Source of the DNA: Isoetes taiwanensis
Lineage: Eukaryota > Streptophyta > Lycopodiopsida > Isoetales > Isoetaceae
Reading direction: 5' to 3'
DNA length: 64,000 nt
NCBI GenBank assembly: GCA_021234155.1
Contig: JAJEKV010000004.1
Coordinates: forward strand, 25,399,662-25,463,661
Shown here: piece after piece, positions 1 to 10,915 of the stretch
How the letters are laid out: the number at the start of each line of letters is the position of its first letter
How positions within the stretch are numbered: position 1 is the first letter of the stretch
The notes under the pieces: generated by a model
Databases searched by the model: none
Seen by the model: the letters and a program-made list of their open reading frames with translations, nothing else
What the model was told of the DNA's origin: nothing
Translations under genes and position numbers: made by a program

Positions 1-1548
1 AACGATTTCAAACAAAAAGAAGGGCATTTTTAGAATTTTCCCCTTTTTTTTAGCACACCAGCCTAACCAAGGCTATAGCCCTTCTTGCAATTCTAGCCTA
101 TCCACGTGTCTCTTCCACCTCACTAAATTCTAAGATGGCATGAGCCTGCACCGTTCGATCCCCCATTCTATAAATCAAGGGCTGAGAAAATTAAAAAATA
201 GTCAAGAAAATAGACACGGAGATCCCAAAGGGGGCCATTTTGCTTTCGTTTGGACCTCCTCGTTCGTGTCCTTGACATGCCCAATAATAGAAACGGATAT
301 GGAATGGGTCGCAATTTTCTACTCTAGGTCGCTTTCCATTTCTTTAACCCGGATCGGCCGTGAAGCAGCAATCTTCAATCTGCTCTTGGCTTCACCCGAC
401 TCTGGTATTTCAATAGCTTTGTTAAGTTGTTTTGCTAATCCTTTTCTACATGGGTATTTGATCGGCCTTAGCCCAACTCTGCTTTCCATAGGCGGCTTTT
501 GATCGGCTTCTGAAGGTCTTACAGCAAGGTTCATGGCCGAGATTCTTTGACCGGCCTGAGTTAACCCTGCCATGGCCGGCTTGTTATTGATCGGCCTCTG
601 GACCTCAGTGCAGAGTCATGGGCGGCTAATGTTGTATTTTCTAAGGTTTTATTCTTTTTTGTGTGCCTTTATTTTCTCAACTCTGTATGCAGACTGGTTG
701 CTTTGCTAATTTAGACTAATTGCTTTGCTCTCAAACATGCCAGTTGAGCATGTCAGTTGAGCATCGATTTCTGTCTAACAGAGTTTTTTCCATGTCCATC
801 GGTCGCTTGTCATGCAGTTCCTATTGTGTTAATTGTGCTCCCTATCTTCTGAAACTTTTTTGTGCATCTGCTGGACATCTAGAGTCACGATATAGTGCAA
901 GGTTTTAGGTGCAAAGGTATTATTCAATTTTGCTTGTTATGTTTCTCAGATTCAGGCTGATTTCTCTGATACTTTGATCTTCTATTATAAGGATTGTTGC
1001 TTCGTTGCCCAGCCCTTGCTTCCCTTGTTTGTCCATCCCTTGCCTGCCCTTTTTGCTCTATCGGCTACTTGTTGGTTTTTCTTGAAGACATTACTGTGTA
1101 CTGAGGCTTGTTGTGTGGCTTGAATCAACACAGAATTTGAAGGGCTATGGGTCGCCTAGCTTGCCTTCTAGACTGTGTTAACTGTATATGAGTTCTGAAT
1201 CAAAATCGCTTTCCATCGGTCCAAGAAGATTGTGGCCACGAAAATGAACCTAATCGGTCCAAGAAGATTGTGGCCACGAAAATGAAGATCGTCTTGAATA
1301 TTCCGGCTGACTACTGTGCTTCCTAAGAGGTAATCTTTGTTGCTTACTCCGACTTGCATTAAAATGCATCGATCCCACCGAATTGTTGAAAGAAATGCAC
1401 GCCTAATGCCACTAGTAGCATTTTTCTTACTGCCAGATTAGACAGCAGCTCCTTCCATGTACTTAGATGCAAAACTGTAATGTGAGTCTACATAAGATTC
1501 AACATCCCAGAGATAACTTCCAAAAGCCAGGGCCTCAAGCACTAATCT
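1..1548. other. Non-coding stretch with GATCGGCC-like motifs
   Basis: No supported gene. Between about 350 and 600 the motif GATCGGCC and close variants recur about six times at irregular spacing. Short open frames here show no recognisable domain. A small tandem repeat at 1215-1289 is listed separately. Confidence 0.4.
1215..1289. repeat. Two-copy 38-bp tandem repeat
   Basis: The string ATCGGTCCAAGAAGATTGTG begins at 1215 and again at 1253, and the following bases (GCCACGAAAATGAA) are identical in both copies. This looks like a simple local duplication. Confidence 0.85.
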
Positions 1549-1714
1549 TCATAGTCCAACAACACTTATCTGAATAAAATCTGCTGGCACCAAAACTGTA
1601 GAACCATCTGAACCAAACTTGGCTTCCGGCTTCCCAAAGAGTGCCTGAGTATGCAATTCAATTGCACTTAAACCTTCCTTTAGATCTAGGCGTTGCACAT
1701 CTTTGAAGAGTATC
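1549..1714 (-). CDS. Terminal exon of unrecognised gene (partial)
   Basis: Reading the minus strand, an acceptor-like AG (just above 1714) is followed by about 54 codons without interruption to a TGA at 1551-1549. The peptide begins ILFKDVQRLDLKEGLSAIEL and ends VPADFIQISVVGL. Its amino-acid use (balanced hydrophobic, acidic and basic residues, no low complexity) is protein-like. A second open stretch directly upstream, about 1860-1741 minus, reads WEQGDHLAVEAATAVAPMAA and ends DPVG before a stop. The gap between the two is only about 30 bp, too short for a normal plant intron, so they may be a single frame broken by mutation. I do not recognise the family. No further upstream exon was identified, so this is either the 3' end of a long-intron gene or a captured or pseudogenised fragment. 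Confidence 0.45.
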
Positions 1715-1869
1715 CTGATCGAATAAAAGAATATAATTTCTCAGCCTACAGGATCAAAACTCCCTGCAATTTTAGATGATCCAAATGCAGCCATAGGAGC
1801 CACTGCAGTAGCAGCTTCTACAGCCAAATGGTCCCCTTGTTCCCAACATTTACTCTCTCTAACTGGCAT

Positions 1870-3239
1870 TTTTTATCAAGCCTTTTAAGAAAATATCCAT
1901 AAATAATAGATGCAGCATATAGATAAATAAGTCGCAGCTTACTACTTTGAACAACTAGAGAACTTATCTCGATCTGAACTATTCAGTAGAAAACACTAGA
2001 GTTTGACCATGCCAGAAGTGAAAGTGTGACCTTGGTATGTATTTATTTTTACCTTGCTTTTGTGCATTGGCAATATCGCTCAATATATTCCTTTCTTAAT
2101 TTGCAACGAGATCTGACCAGTCTTATACTCTGATGAGGTAAATTTGTGCAATTTAATGCACACTCTTTATTGATGGTAGTTTATAAAGCCAGGTAATAAC
2201 CAGAAACTTACATATGTTTGTTGCTCCATTCTGTGACCTGATGGCAGCTAATGCGGTAGATGGCAGCTACGTGGTTATCACATCAAGGTCAATATTGTTT
2301 GTTTGTAGAGCAGGTCTCTCTTATAAATTGAATATAGTATGGTTCCTTTAGTAAACGACTAAGAAGAATTCTTTAGATAGTCTGGGCTTTGAAAAGCGTC
2401 AATTATCATTTGCTTGTGGATAATTTGTCAAGAGAAGCTTGCATACAGTGCTAGTTTAGACTGTCGTCACACACAATGCTGGTTTAAACTGCTGTCTCCC
2501 TGCAATGTGATCATCCCATTGCATGTGATTGCACCCATAGGTCTATTGTTTGAACTTCAATATAATATCCAAGGTCTACGTTTTTGGCAAAAGGAGATGA
2601 AGAAATATACATGCTGATAAGCTTGCAGTCTCAGTATCATTGATCATGAATTTAGTTGTAGAAGCATGTTTCACAGGTTGATCTTGGGCTTATTAAGTCA
2701 TGGCCTAATGGAGATACTGTAGTATTAAATTCGCTTAGAAATGTTTCCTTTAAATGCTATGCTTTCAGGAGAAGAACTCATAAAATGAGTCCACAAGCTG
2801 TTTTGTTCATGGAATGCCATGCTTTCAGAATGTGCACAGCATTTTCCTTTAGAGGGGATACTTGAATTCTTGCCTAGTGGAATGCTAGAAAATGCCCTTC
2901 AATGCTAGAAAGTGTCAGAATGTGTGATGTAGTTTCATGGATAACATGATAACTGTGCTCTGTAATGTTTTTAACCAAATGCTCGGTCCTAAATAGGAAT
3001 GGGTGGGCATGACCACACACCTTTTCTTTTGATATGGAATATCTATAAGTGCAGAACATTGAACATAGATCTCTGAAGCCTAAACATGCAGCTTTGGCCG
3101 TAGTGGGTCTTGGCATAATAATAGCTTCAGAAAAAGTAATGCAACACCGCCTACACCCATACAATATGTATGGGTATATTTATACTTAGGCAAAACCTTT
3201 GTAGAGCATGCGGGTAAATATTCTTAATGAAAACTAGAA
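1870..3239. other. Non-coding stretch, nothing recognised
   Basis: AT-rich DNA without supported exons. Near-repeats of ATGCTTTCAG and of AATGCTAGAAA occur around 2759-2910, but no element ends were found. Confidence 0.4.
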
Positions 3240-3929
3240 TTCTAGAATGGGGCTCGCATGAAACCAACAAACCGCCAGACTAGGCTTCTCATTCATCTCA
3301 GCAGATTTTCTACAATGGTGGATAGTGGGTAGCTGCACACATGCGAACTACCCATGAAAAATAAAGGGAATATCCAATTATATAATTTGGACCCCATAAA
3401 ATACAATGCTAATAGATGTGTGGCTGGTGTACCTGCCGAAAGCTTATCACCAGGATTAAAAAACCCCGCCCTTTCGGGTTTTCGAGGAAAAACCCTAGTG
3501 ATAAGCCTTCGGCAAGGGGCTTGGACAAACGTAAGGCAGAGAAATCGCTTCCAAAGCCCACGAATGGAGAAGTCAAAACAGATGCCGCTCGCCAACCTGT
3601 ACCTGCACATCACTAACACAAAAAAACGTAACAAAACAAACCTCCCAGAGTGGAGGGGCTGCTCACGCGTGCCACGCGACAGTAAAACAAAAACCTCGTC
3701 AAATAGAGGGGCTGGTCACGCGTGCCAGGCGACAAATACAATAAACAAAGAAGGGGGAGGTCGGTTCAAAGAGAATAAGGTATGCTGGCGAGAAAGAGGA
3801 AGCGCCGATGAGACGTTGATGCAGAACCACGCCTAAAATAGCGAACTCCCAACTAGAGAAGGCATGCATGCAAGACATGCATGCTCGCCCCATTCTAGAA
3901 TGGCGATCCGATGTCTCGGATCGATGGGA
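3240..3929 (+). mobile_element. Rolling-circle-like element, unit 1 of a head-to-tail dimer
   Basis: The unit starts TTCTAGAATGGGGCTCGCAT. Its 3' part carries the inverse of that start (GCCCCATTCTAGAA) not at the very end but about 27 bp inside it. It then ends in a perfect 8-bp stem with a 4-base loop (CGATCCGA-TGTC-TCGGATCG) followed by ATGGGA. The next base starts an identical 5' end, so two units lie head to tail. Inside, 3436-3515 holds a long imperfect hairpin that resembles the LINE 3' region at 5325-5400. Asymmetric inverted repeats plus a terminal hairpin and tandem arrangement are features described for Helentron/Helitron2-type non-autonomous elements; this assignment is inference. 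There is no transposase ORF. The related locus at 58496-59537 has the same dimeric architecture. Confidence 0.65.
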
Positions 3930-4308
3930 TTCTAGAATGGGGCTCGCATGAAACCAACAAACCGCCCGAATACCAAAGGACTTCCTTAACAAAACTAGGA
4001 TCGAGGACGAAGGTCACAGGATGAAGGTTAAAGAAGAGCCAAGGCCGAGAAAGGACATGCCACAGCATGAAAGAAACGCCAAATTGGCCAAACCAAGCAG
4101 GGGGAAGCCCCTCCCCTGCCTGGATTCAATTCAAAGAGAATAAGGTACTGCTGAGAGAGAAGAGGAAGCGCCGATGAGACGTTGATGCAGAACCGCGCCT
4201 AAAATAGCGAACTCCCAACCAGAGAAGGCATGCGCCGCATGCATGCATGCAAGACATGCATGCTCGCCCCATTCTAGAATGGCGATCCGATGTCTCGGAT
4301 CGATGGGA
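3930..4308 (+). mobile_element. Rolling-circle-like element, unit 2 of the dimer
   Basis: A shorter unit (379 bp) with the same 5' end (TTCTAGAATGGGGCTCGCAT) and the same 3' portion as unit 1, from the TTCAAAGAGAATAAGGT segment to the terminal hairpin and ATGGGA. The middle is different from unit 1 and includes GAACGAAGGTCACAGG-like sequence, so the two units share ends but not bodies. The right flank begins TAGCCC. No target-site duplication with the left flank of unit 1 is evident. Confidence 0.65.
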
Positions 4309-5009
4309 TAGCCCTCAAATCCCACATGGGCTATCACTTGGATGCATTTTAAAATTATGTTGCATCTAAATGAAACTCAAAAGGTCTTGCTATCTTTAGC
4401 ATTTGCGAGGAGGTTCTAAAAACCAAGATTGTCACATTTGACTTGAACTTAGCCATGAGAAATGATAAAATGATAAAATTCGAGCAACTCGGGGCAATGA
4501 AATAATGGTTCCACAAACAGTAATGTAGCACTACCTACACCTACACGGACTCAATAACAATTCCATAATTTTAACATAAGAACCTTGCACTCACATATCA
4601 CGTCTTATAGCTTCCTCGATTGCAACTCAATAGATGCAAACAATCTACTAGAAAAACCCCACTAAACACCTGCCCTCCAAAACCTTGTCATGTCCCAATA
4701 TAAATACACAAATTTTGAGGTGTAGAAGACCTAGGTGTAAAAGATCTTTTTCTATTAATTAATAATTAAAAATAGTGTGCTGCTCTTCTAAAATCAAAAC
4801 TACAACAAACAATCTTCCTATTGGAAAGAGAAACAAAAACACTAGTGGAAACGTCCAACTTGAAATGGTCCAAGAATTTACGGCAACTCTGGCAACTCTG
4901 GCAACTATGGCAATGTATCATGGCAAACTGAGCAAATTGAAAATTTCAGGCAACGTCACAGAACTTTTTTCTTGTTGCAGTTTTATTTTTAGTTTGCAAT
5001 GCTTTGGCA
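4309..5009. other. Non-coding stretch
   Basis: AT-rich sequence between the dimeric element and the LINE fragment. A short GGCAACTCT direct repeat lies at about 4879-4910. No gene is supported. Confidence 0.4.
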
Positions 5010-5478
5010 TCGAATTTCGCTTTGTTACACAGGCTACGGATTGAGACAGGTAGATGGGAGCGGCCGCAATTGCCGCGAGAAGCGAGACTATGTGCCTGTT
5101 GCCAGTTACAGGTTATTGAAGATGAAAGCCATACTCTTCTGAGTTGCCCTGCTTTTGAGATAGTCCGGAATCATTTTTCGACCCTAGCATTCCATTCCAC
5201 GCTTCCACAACTTCTCAGCGCACCATCTGTGCATGACTTGGCATTATACATACTTGAGGTTCTAGATAAACGTCTGCAATTACTGAGCCCTCAGTAGTCA
5301 TTATCTAAGCTGTCTAGTATCATCATTACTGCAAAGGTTTTTCCCTTGAAAACCTTTCGAGGCAGGGGTTTTTTAATCCTAGTAGTAATGATTGTACTAG
5401 CCCATTGTATGGGTCCCATGACCTATTAGTCTCCGTGGACGTTAAAAAAACTATTCTATTCTATTCTATTCTATTCTA
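5010..5478 (+). mobile_element. 5'-truncated LINE (non-LTR retrotransposon) 3' end
   Basis: An open frame to the TAG at about 5297 encodes the C-terminal end of a LINE ORF2 protein. A Cys/His cluster, CACCQLQVIEDESHTLLSCP, matches the pattern of the zinc-knuckle-like motif found at the C-terminus of many ORF2 proteins. A 3' UTR follows with a strong hairpin-like module (about 5325-5400: GGTTTTTCC...GAAAACC...GGGGTTTTTTAATCCT). It ends GTTAAAAAAA and a pentanucleotide tail of about five ATTCT units (5451-5478). The endonuclease and RT domains are missing, so the copy is truncated at its 5' end. A second copy of its last 0.3 kb lies on the minus strand at 61273-61561. Confidence 0.75.
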
Positions 5479-6491
5479 CATGGATTTTTACCATAGTTTG
5501 TTCAATCAAATCATGCTCAGTTGACGTGGACCAGAATGTACCTTACCTTGCTAAAGCCTTCTGGTGTGCTTTTTGCTAGTTTTTTTTTTTTTGTATGTAT
5601 GCTTCCTGTTGGCATATTCTATCATCATATTTTTTAGATGGCTCCCTAAGGGTGGCAATATGGATGATAGTGTTTAACCCAATAAGATCCTTATACGGTG
5701 TATTTATTCCCACTATGACTTGCTTTGGATCTAGCATTACTTCAATTCAGCCTAAAGTCTCTCTATAGATGTTCTGTCTTAAACTGCATGAATGGGAACT
5801 ATGATGGATTTCAGATGAGATCATGGCCTGCTTAGAACCTTACATGATTTCCTGTTTGTTATTTGACACAAATGACTATTGTAGGGGCAAAGTTCAATTT
5901 TGCCTATTTAGCCAATCGTATTATCTTATCTTGTCCTAATTGGGCAATAGGAGTAGTGGTGTTTATCCCAAAACGGTTCGTAATTAGTTGAGGTTTCCCA
6001 TATAGATTATATGGACCTTGATATGCTTGGACCCTGAATTTGTTTTTTCTTATTAAGGACCAACAAATGGAGGCATTGACCTTTATTTCCTTATATTATG
6101 ATCTTTGTAAGGTTGAAGATTAAGTCCTTGGCGCTTGTTATTAATTGGAGAATTGGATGGCTACATTAATTCACCATGATTAACTATTATGACCATATTT
6201 TATAACAAAATTTAACATGGCCTTTTCATATTTAAAAATAATTTCCTTTCCTTTGCCATTGGTCTTTAAGAATGGAGGCAGCCGCGAGCAGTTATTCCTT
6301 GGAGGAATTTTTTTTGGGTGTTGCCCAAGATCTTCTAGCACAAATATCTAATTAGGAATAGAGCTTTGACCCGAATTCCTAGGCTTTGAAAACATGGAAG
6401 CTTGGGTCCCAATTTGCTTAAACGAAGCGCTGGTAGACTGGCAAATCGCATTCTATCTACAGGACTTTGATCTTGAAAAGGACGTAGCATT

Positions 6492-6650
6492 ATGGAGGGC
6501 TTTAGCAAAAGGGGCAAACAGGGCTATGGTGGTCAGCCACAAAACATGAGGTTTCCAGGTTCCCATAGACAGTTTTATGGGAGTGCTTCCCAATCTGTTC
6601 CTGAGATCCAAAACATGGACAAACATGAATCTGACGATGAGGTTAACCAG
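6492..6650 (+). CDS. Possible first coding exon of unrecognised gene
   Basis: From ATG at 6492 an open stretch of 53 codons reads MEGFSKRGKQGYGGQPQNMR and ends in an acidic segment (NMDKHESDDEVNQ). It meets AACCAG|GTATGG, a good 5' splice-site match, at 6650/6651; beyond it the frame stops within three codons. The Gly/Gln/Arg-rich start followed by an acidic patch looks like a disordered N-terminus, such as those of nuclear or RNA-associated proteins, but no domain is present and I do not name it. A second short open piece at about 7358-7424 (DLLGKRSTLGDRLTTETPK, ending AAG|GTACC) could be a later exon of the same gene. Upstream sequence (6300-6491) would be 5' UTR. Transcript evidence is lacking, so this stays tentative. 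Confidence 0.35.
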
Positions 6651-8560
6651 GTATGGTGGTGATGTGCCCTTTAAAAATACAAAGTTTTACATTCTGGTAG
6701 CTAAAATCTGTCTATGAACAAGAGCAAGTGTGGCTAAGAGGCTTCTGACAAAATTTAGGCACATTATTCGTGCTGGTATTATTTAGAGATACCTATGCCC
6801 TTTGATGTTTTACTGGCCAATGGTATAGAGCAACAAATCTTCTGGACATAATTGCTTATGATATGTTGCATTTATAATCACTCATGATTTATAGACTTGG
6901 TGGCTGCTTAGTAAAAATCTGTTTAAATGGATTGTCCCCTATTTTCCTTCATAAATCTCGCTTTATTCTAACACAATACGTTATGTGCATTTGGCCAACC
7001 TATTTCAAACTGAGGCAGCCTGGTTATAAGCAATACATGGCATAATTATTTTGCCTTTAACATTCTTATGCCAAGTGATGTACAACAGGGTTTGTGTGTT
7101 TCGATTACAGTTTATCCCTTATATTATGCTGATTGTTTGAAACATCATATTCTATTATATGGTTGTTAATGAAGCAAGAAGTATCTAAGTTCCTTAATCT
7201 TGCAGGACTTATTCTTAGCAGCTTAGTATAGAGCAGAATGCATGCTGATTACTAGAGTGACTCTTCTATAGCTGTAACTTTTTATTGTAATCTTATGAAG
7301 GATTATGCTATGGCAGTTCTATTTTACTACACTTAATCAAGCATATGTCCTTCCTGTATGCTCATTTGATCTTTTGGGCAAAAGGTCTACATTAGGTGAT
7401 CGGTTGACAACCGAGACGCCTAAGGTACCTTTTGGCCCTTGCATTTTTACCCAGTTTATGGCTAATTATGTATTGGTTGGCTGCAAGTACGGGCTTCTCT
7501 TCTTAATGTAGTCCTTTTGTCCTGTCGGTTTAGGTGAGCTTGGAAGTTGGCAATCAAAGGTGACCTGATCATAGTATGACTGAGGTTGAGAAAATGAAAT
7601 GTTAAATTGGAAGTTGTGCTCATATTTGACTTTGAGACTAATTCACATGCTGTATCTTGTTCTTTTAATACCCCTGCCAAGGTACTCTGCTACATTTGGG
7701 TTTTTGAAGCTTTTACACTTGATTGTGACTCTCTTAATTTATGTTCACACGGCCATGGACATAAATTGGTTGTTTAGTATGATATTTTGCTGCTTAGTTT
7801 ACTCCTTGATCCAGCATAACAATGATCATCATATTTTGGGCATCTTGGAGGTTCTCTAAGAAGTTTAAGATCTTAGTAAGATCATGGTGTTGCCTGATCC
7901 AGTTCAATAATAGGTTTGGGGTTTTTGTGGCCTCTATTTGGAAGCACATACTTTATGGTGTGAATAATAAACTCTATTATAGTGATAGCTCTCCTTTACA
8001 TTATTGTTCTTAATGTGAAGTATTTGCTACTGATTTCTGAATATAAAACAGCAGTTCTATGTGATTCCAAAGTTAAGCTGTCATAATTTCTTGTATGGCT
8101 CCATTCAAGAATAGCATAATTTACTGCCCACTAGACTTTTATAATGGTCATGACGAACTTTTGTACTATATTTCTCTATCCAAATAGTTGTCTAAAACTG
8201 AAATATGCTAAATTGTCTTAGATCAAATTACTTTCTACTAAGACTGAAATATGCTAAATGCTCTTAGGTCAAATTACTTTGCTACTCGCTAAATGCCTTA
8301 CTTCAATAATGCATTTCAGATATATGGTATAATGGTCCAATGTACTTGGCTTGTTCTTACTGACCTGAAATTATGATTATGCAATTGCATTATTAAAATA
8401 GTTACACAATTGTAAGGATTGAAACTAGTTCCTTTATATTTACATCTTTATGATGTAGATTTCCGAAATGGATAAGGTCTAAGAAGTGGTATGATTATAA
8501 TGTTTTTGCCCATGAATGAGCAACCACTTGGCTTGTTTATTGCTAGTTGCATCTTACATA
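6651..8560. other. Intron-like or intergenic AT-rich sequence
   Basis: No further convincing coding segments apart from the short piece near 7358-7424 mentioned with the preceding exon. The T-rich composition would fit a long plant intron. Confidence 0.3.
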
Positions 8561-8562
8561 TT

Positions 8563-8940
8563 CAGTGTAGGTTACGTACGCGTACATTACATTTTCCATA
8601 CTTAACGTACCGTACCCATACGTATCGTACGTACTTATTCATTTTGTGCATCAAATAAGATATATATTTTTTTTTGGTTTGTTGTTTACGTACGCGTACG
8701 GTACGTACTTTATAAGTACGGTACAGGTAGGGTACGTACTTTATAGGTACGGTACAAGTACTTTTCAAAAAAAATAAAAAAAAAAATAATTTTTTTTTTC
8801 AGTTAACGTACGCGTACTTTAAACAACAACTTTTGACGTACGTTTGTACGTTAAACTGGCCATCGTACGTTATCCCATACTGTACGTTGCATACGTACTG
8901 TACACGTACGGTATGGGAAGTACGGTACTACACTGTACAT
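8563..8940. repeat. CGTACG/GTAC-rich degenerate repeat tract
   Basis: GTACGTACG, CGTACGCGTACG and GGTACGTAC variants recur dozens of times over about 380 bp. They give an unusually dense set of self-complementary CGTACG and GTAC sites, interrupted by an A/T-rich spacer (8767-8800). The segments GTACGTACTTTATAAGTACGG and its near copy (about 8701-8760) form a tandem pair. CpG-rich palindromes of this density stand out from the AT-rich surroundings. This may be a decayed satellite or the body of an unidentified element. Confidence 0.7.
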
Positions 8941-9460
8941 ATTACACTTGATTCCTCTTAAGGAAACTAATGTATAGTTAAGAATGGTTCTATGGACCTT
9001 ATATTATGTGATAAATTGACCCTTAGGGCCGAACATATAGTGTTTTTTATTCATGGAACATAGAATTTATGGCCATCATAGGTTAATGGCTTTATTTTGT
9101 ATCTCTGATTTAAGATTGAACTAATCTAGAAGTTCTAGGAGATATCGGATACCATTGCTTTTGGTTTTAAGGTTTTGGTGGACATTGGGATATAACTATC
9201 TTGTGCTGTAATACCTTGTAAGTATGGTACCATCTTGGACATTATGTTCTTGTATGGCCAGATAAGACAGCCGAGGGATTGGCCAATGCTGATGATTGGG
9301 CTGATTATTGAATTTCAAATCTCTTTCTATATAGATGAAAGGGTTGAAGCTATTGAGCATTATTTCTCTGTGTGATTGACTTCAGAAGTGCAGAGTTGGT
9401 TGTTGATCCCTTCTATTCTATTCTACTTAAGCACGATTCTAGTGAAAGTGAACTTTTGGT

Positions 9461-9462
<2 letters not shown>

Positions 9463-9494
<32 letters not shown>
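9463..9494. repeat. Poly-T tract
   Basis: A run of about 30 T residues. It lies just after an ATTCTATTCT stretch at about 9413-9424 that resembles the tail of the LINE at 5010-5478, so it may be a remnant retroelement tail. Confidence 0.7.
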
Positions 9495-9497
<3 letters not shown>

Positions 9498-9575
9498 CTT
9501 TTGAGATGTATGTAAGATAGGTAGATACATGGATAGGATTTTTATCATCCACGGAGACCTAATGCGGGAGGGTTT

Positions 9576-9712
9576 GGTGTTTTTTTTTTTTTTTTGGGGG
9601 GGGGGAGGGGGGAGGGAAAGGGAGGGTGTTTTTTTTTTTTTTTTTGGGGGATAGGCGATCTCGAACTTCGAGATGTTGATGTATAACTATACCACTAGAC
9701 CAGAGAAGATGA
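9576..9712 (-). mobile_element. tRNA-derived SINE-like unit
   Basis: On the minus strand, TCTGGTCTAGTGGTATAG (9705-9688) matches an RNA polymerase III A box of the TGGTCTAGTGG type. AGTTCGAGATC (9666-9656) follows about 30 bp later and resembles a B box (GGTTCGANNCC). The unit then runs ...CGCCTATCCCCC into a long A tract (the T runs at about 9580-9646 on the plus strand). A tRNA-like head with ordered A and B boxes followed by an A-rich tail is the layout of plant SINEs. It is too diverged to be a functional tRNA: no acceptor stem can be drawn. The family is not identified. Confidence 0.5.
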
Positions 9713-10387
9713 CTTGAAATGTTTTGGGTGATGTTTGTATACTGAGATGATCTGTTGGTATATTGTGCTACTATTCTAACAAGGTGTGTCATGGACTACC
9801 TCAGTTGTTATACCCATCGATCCTATGGCCCAGAGCGTATGTTGGGATCTTTGGGCATCTCTAGTTCGATTATGGTCATTATGATTAGGGCTGCCTATGA
9901 TTCAAAATATAGAATACAGGTGCTCTTAAGGTTTTGGATATGAAATGTGGGGACTCACACCTTTGCCAAAATAATTCAATGTCTTAATAAGAATGCCTTG
10001 ACCAATAAAACCAGCAAACTAACGTGAGTATTATTTCTACCATGCTTTTGTGAGCTCTTTTGCTTTTCCCTGTTCTTTCTGCAGGTTTTGCATTCGGATG
10101 AGGGTCTCCTATATCTTGATGCCATTCCTTAGTATTTCCTTGACCCTCAGCATTTGTCTCTTCATCCTTCACCGTTAAATTAGCATGGCGGTATCTTCCT
10201 CGGCATGCTCCCACTCACTGGGCTCCCATTATTACATTATGGTGCTTGGCCTAGATACTTGCTTTTGGCTAATGATAGAATTTACAAACCACGCTGTCAA
10301 ATAGCTGTTGTCTATCATAATCTGACCTGTCTATGAATAGATCCTGTCTATCATAAGAATCTGGCAACCACTGACACCATAAGAATC

Positions 10388-10915
10388 ATCTCAAACATCC
10401 CTGTTGTGTGTGCAGAGAATGTCTTCACGATCACAACTTACATAATATTGGGATGAATGCATAGATGTTTTCCACAATAACTTAGAATGCATAATTTCCT
10501 AAATTTGTTTAGACTATTTTTCATCCATTTAACTTCTATATGCGTTTCATTTGTACTTATTACTTTTGACACATTTCTATGCATGTTGTGCAGGCAAATA
10601 GTGAATATCCATTGCACGTAGCCACGGACATTCAAACAGTATTTTTAAACAATCCCTGCACAATATGAATCTCTGTAATCTACTACCATCACTGTTATAT
10701 CTATGAGCAAGGAATAGGAGATTGCAAATTCCAACAGTGTCATGTCAAAGCATACTGTCTACCTTCTGTTGATGCTATATCAAAATGCGACTTCGAGAAG
10801 CAGTGTAATAGAGAATGTGGGTATGCAAATAAAACTTTGTATTTTGTATTTGAATTTCTATTTTCCAAAACATTCAGGCTTTGTGTTTTGTAAATAAATT
10901 AGTCTGGAACAATAA
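10388..10915 (+). repeat. Diverged copy of sequence flanking the tandem array
   Basis: Several blocks recur in the same order about 0.9 kb downstream. CAGAGAATGTCTTCACGATC occurs here at about 10415 and at 11337. The block TCTACCTTCTGTTNATGCTA occurs at about 10758 and 11368. TCTATTTTCCAAAACATT, near the GTCTGGAACAAT block, occurs at about 10857 and 11760. The array probably grew next to an older, more diverged duplication. Confidence 0.65.

Noticed and set aside
3354-3836. 160-codon ORF inside the dimeric element
   Set aside because: The frame spans the hairpin module and A-rich DNA. It is not preserved in the second locus at 58496 and has no domain.
5451-5478. ATTCT run as an independent microsatellite
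   Set aside because: It directly follows a LINE 3' UTR and is repeated at the same position in the second LINE copy (61276-61300), so it is the element tail.
9984-10214. Minus-strand ORF rich in charged residues (KDEETNAEGQGNTKEWHQD)
   Set aside because: No recognisable domain, and the end of the frame runs into AT-rich non-coding sequence. Too little to call.
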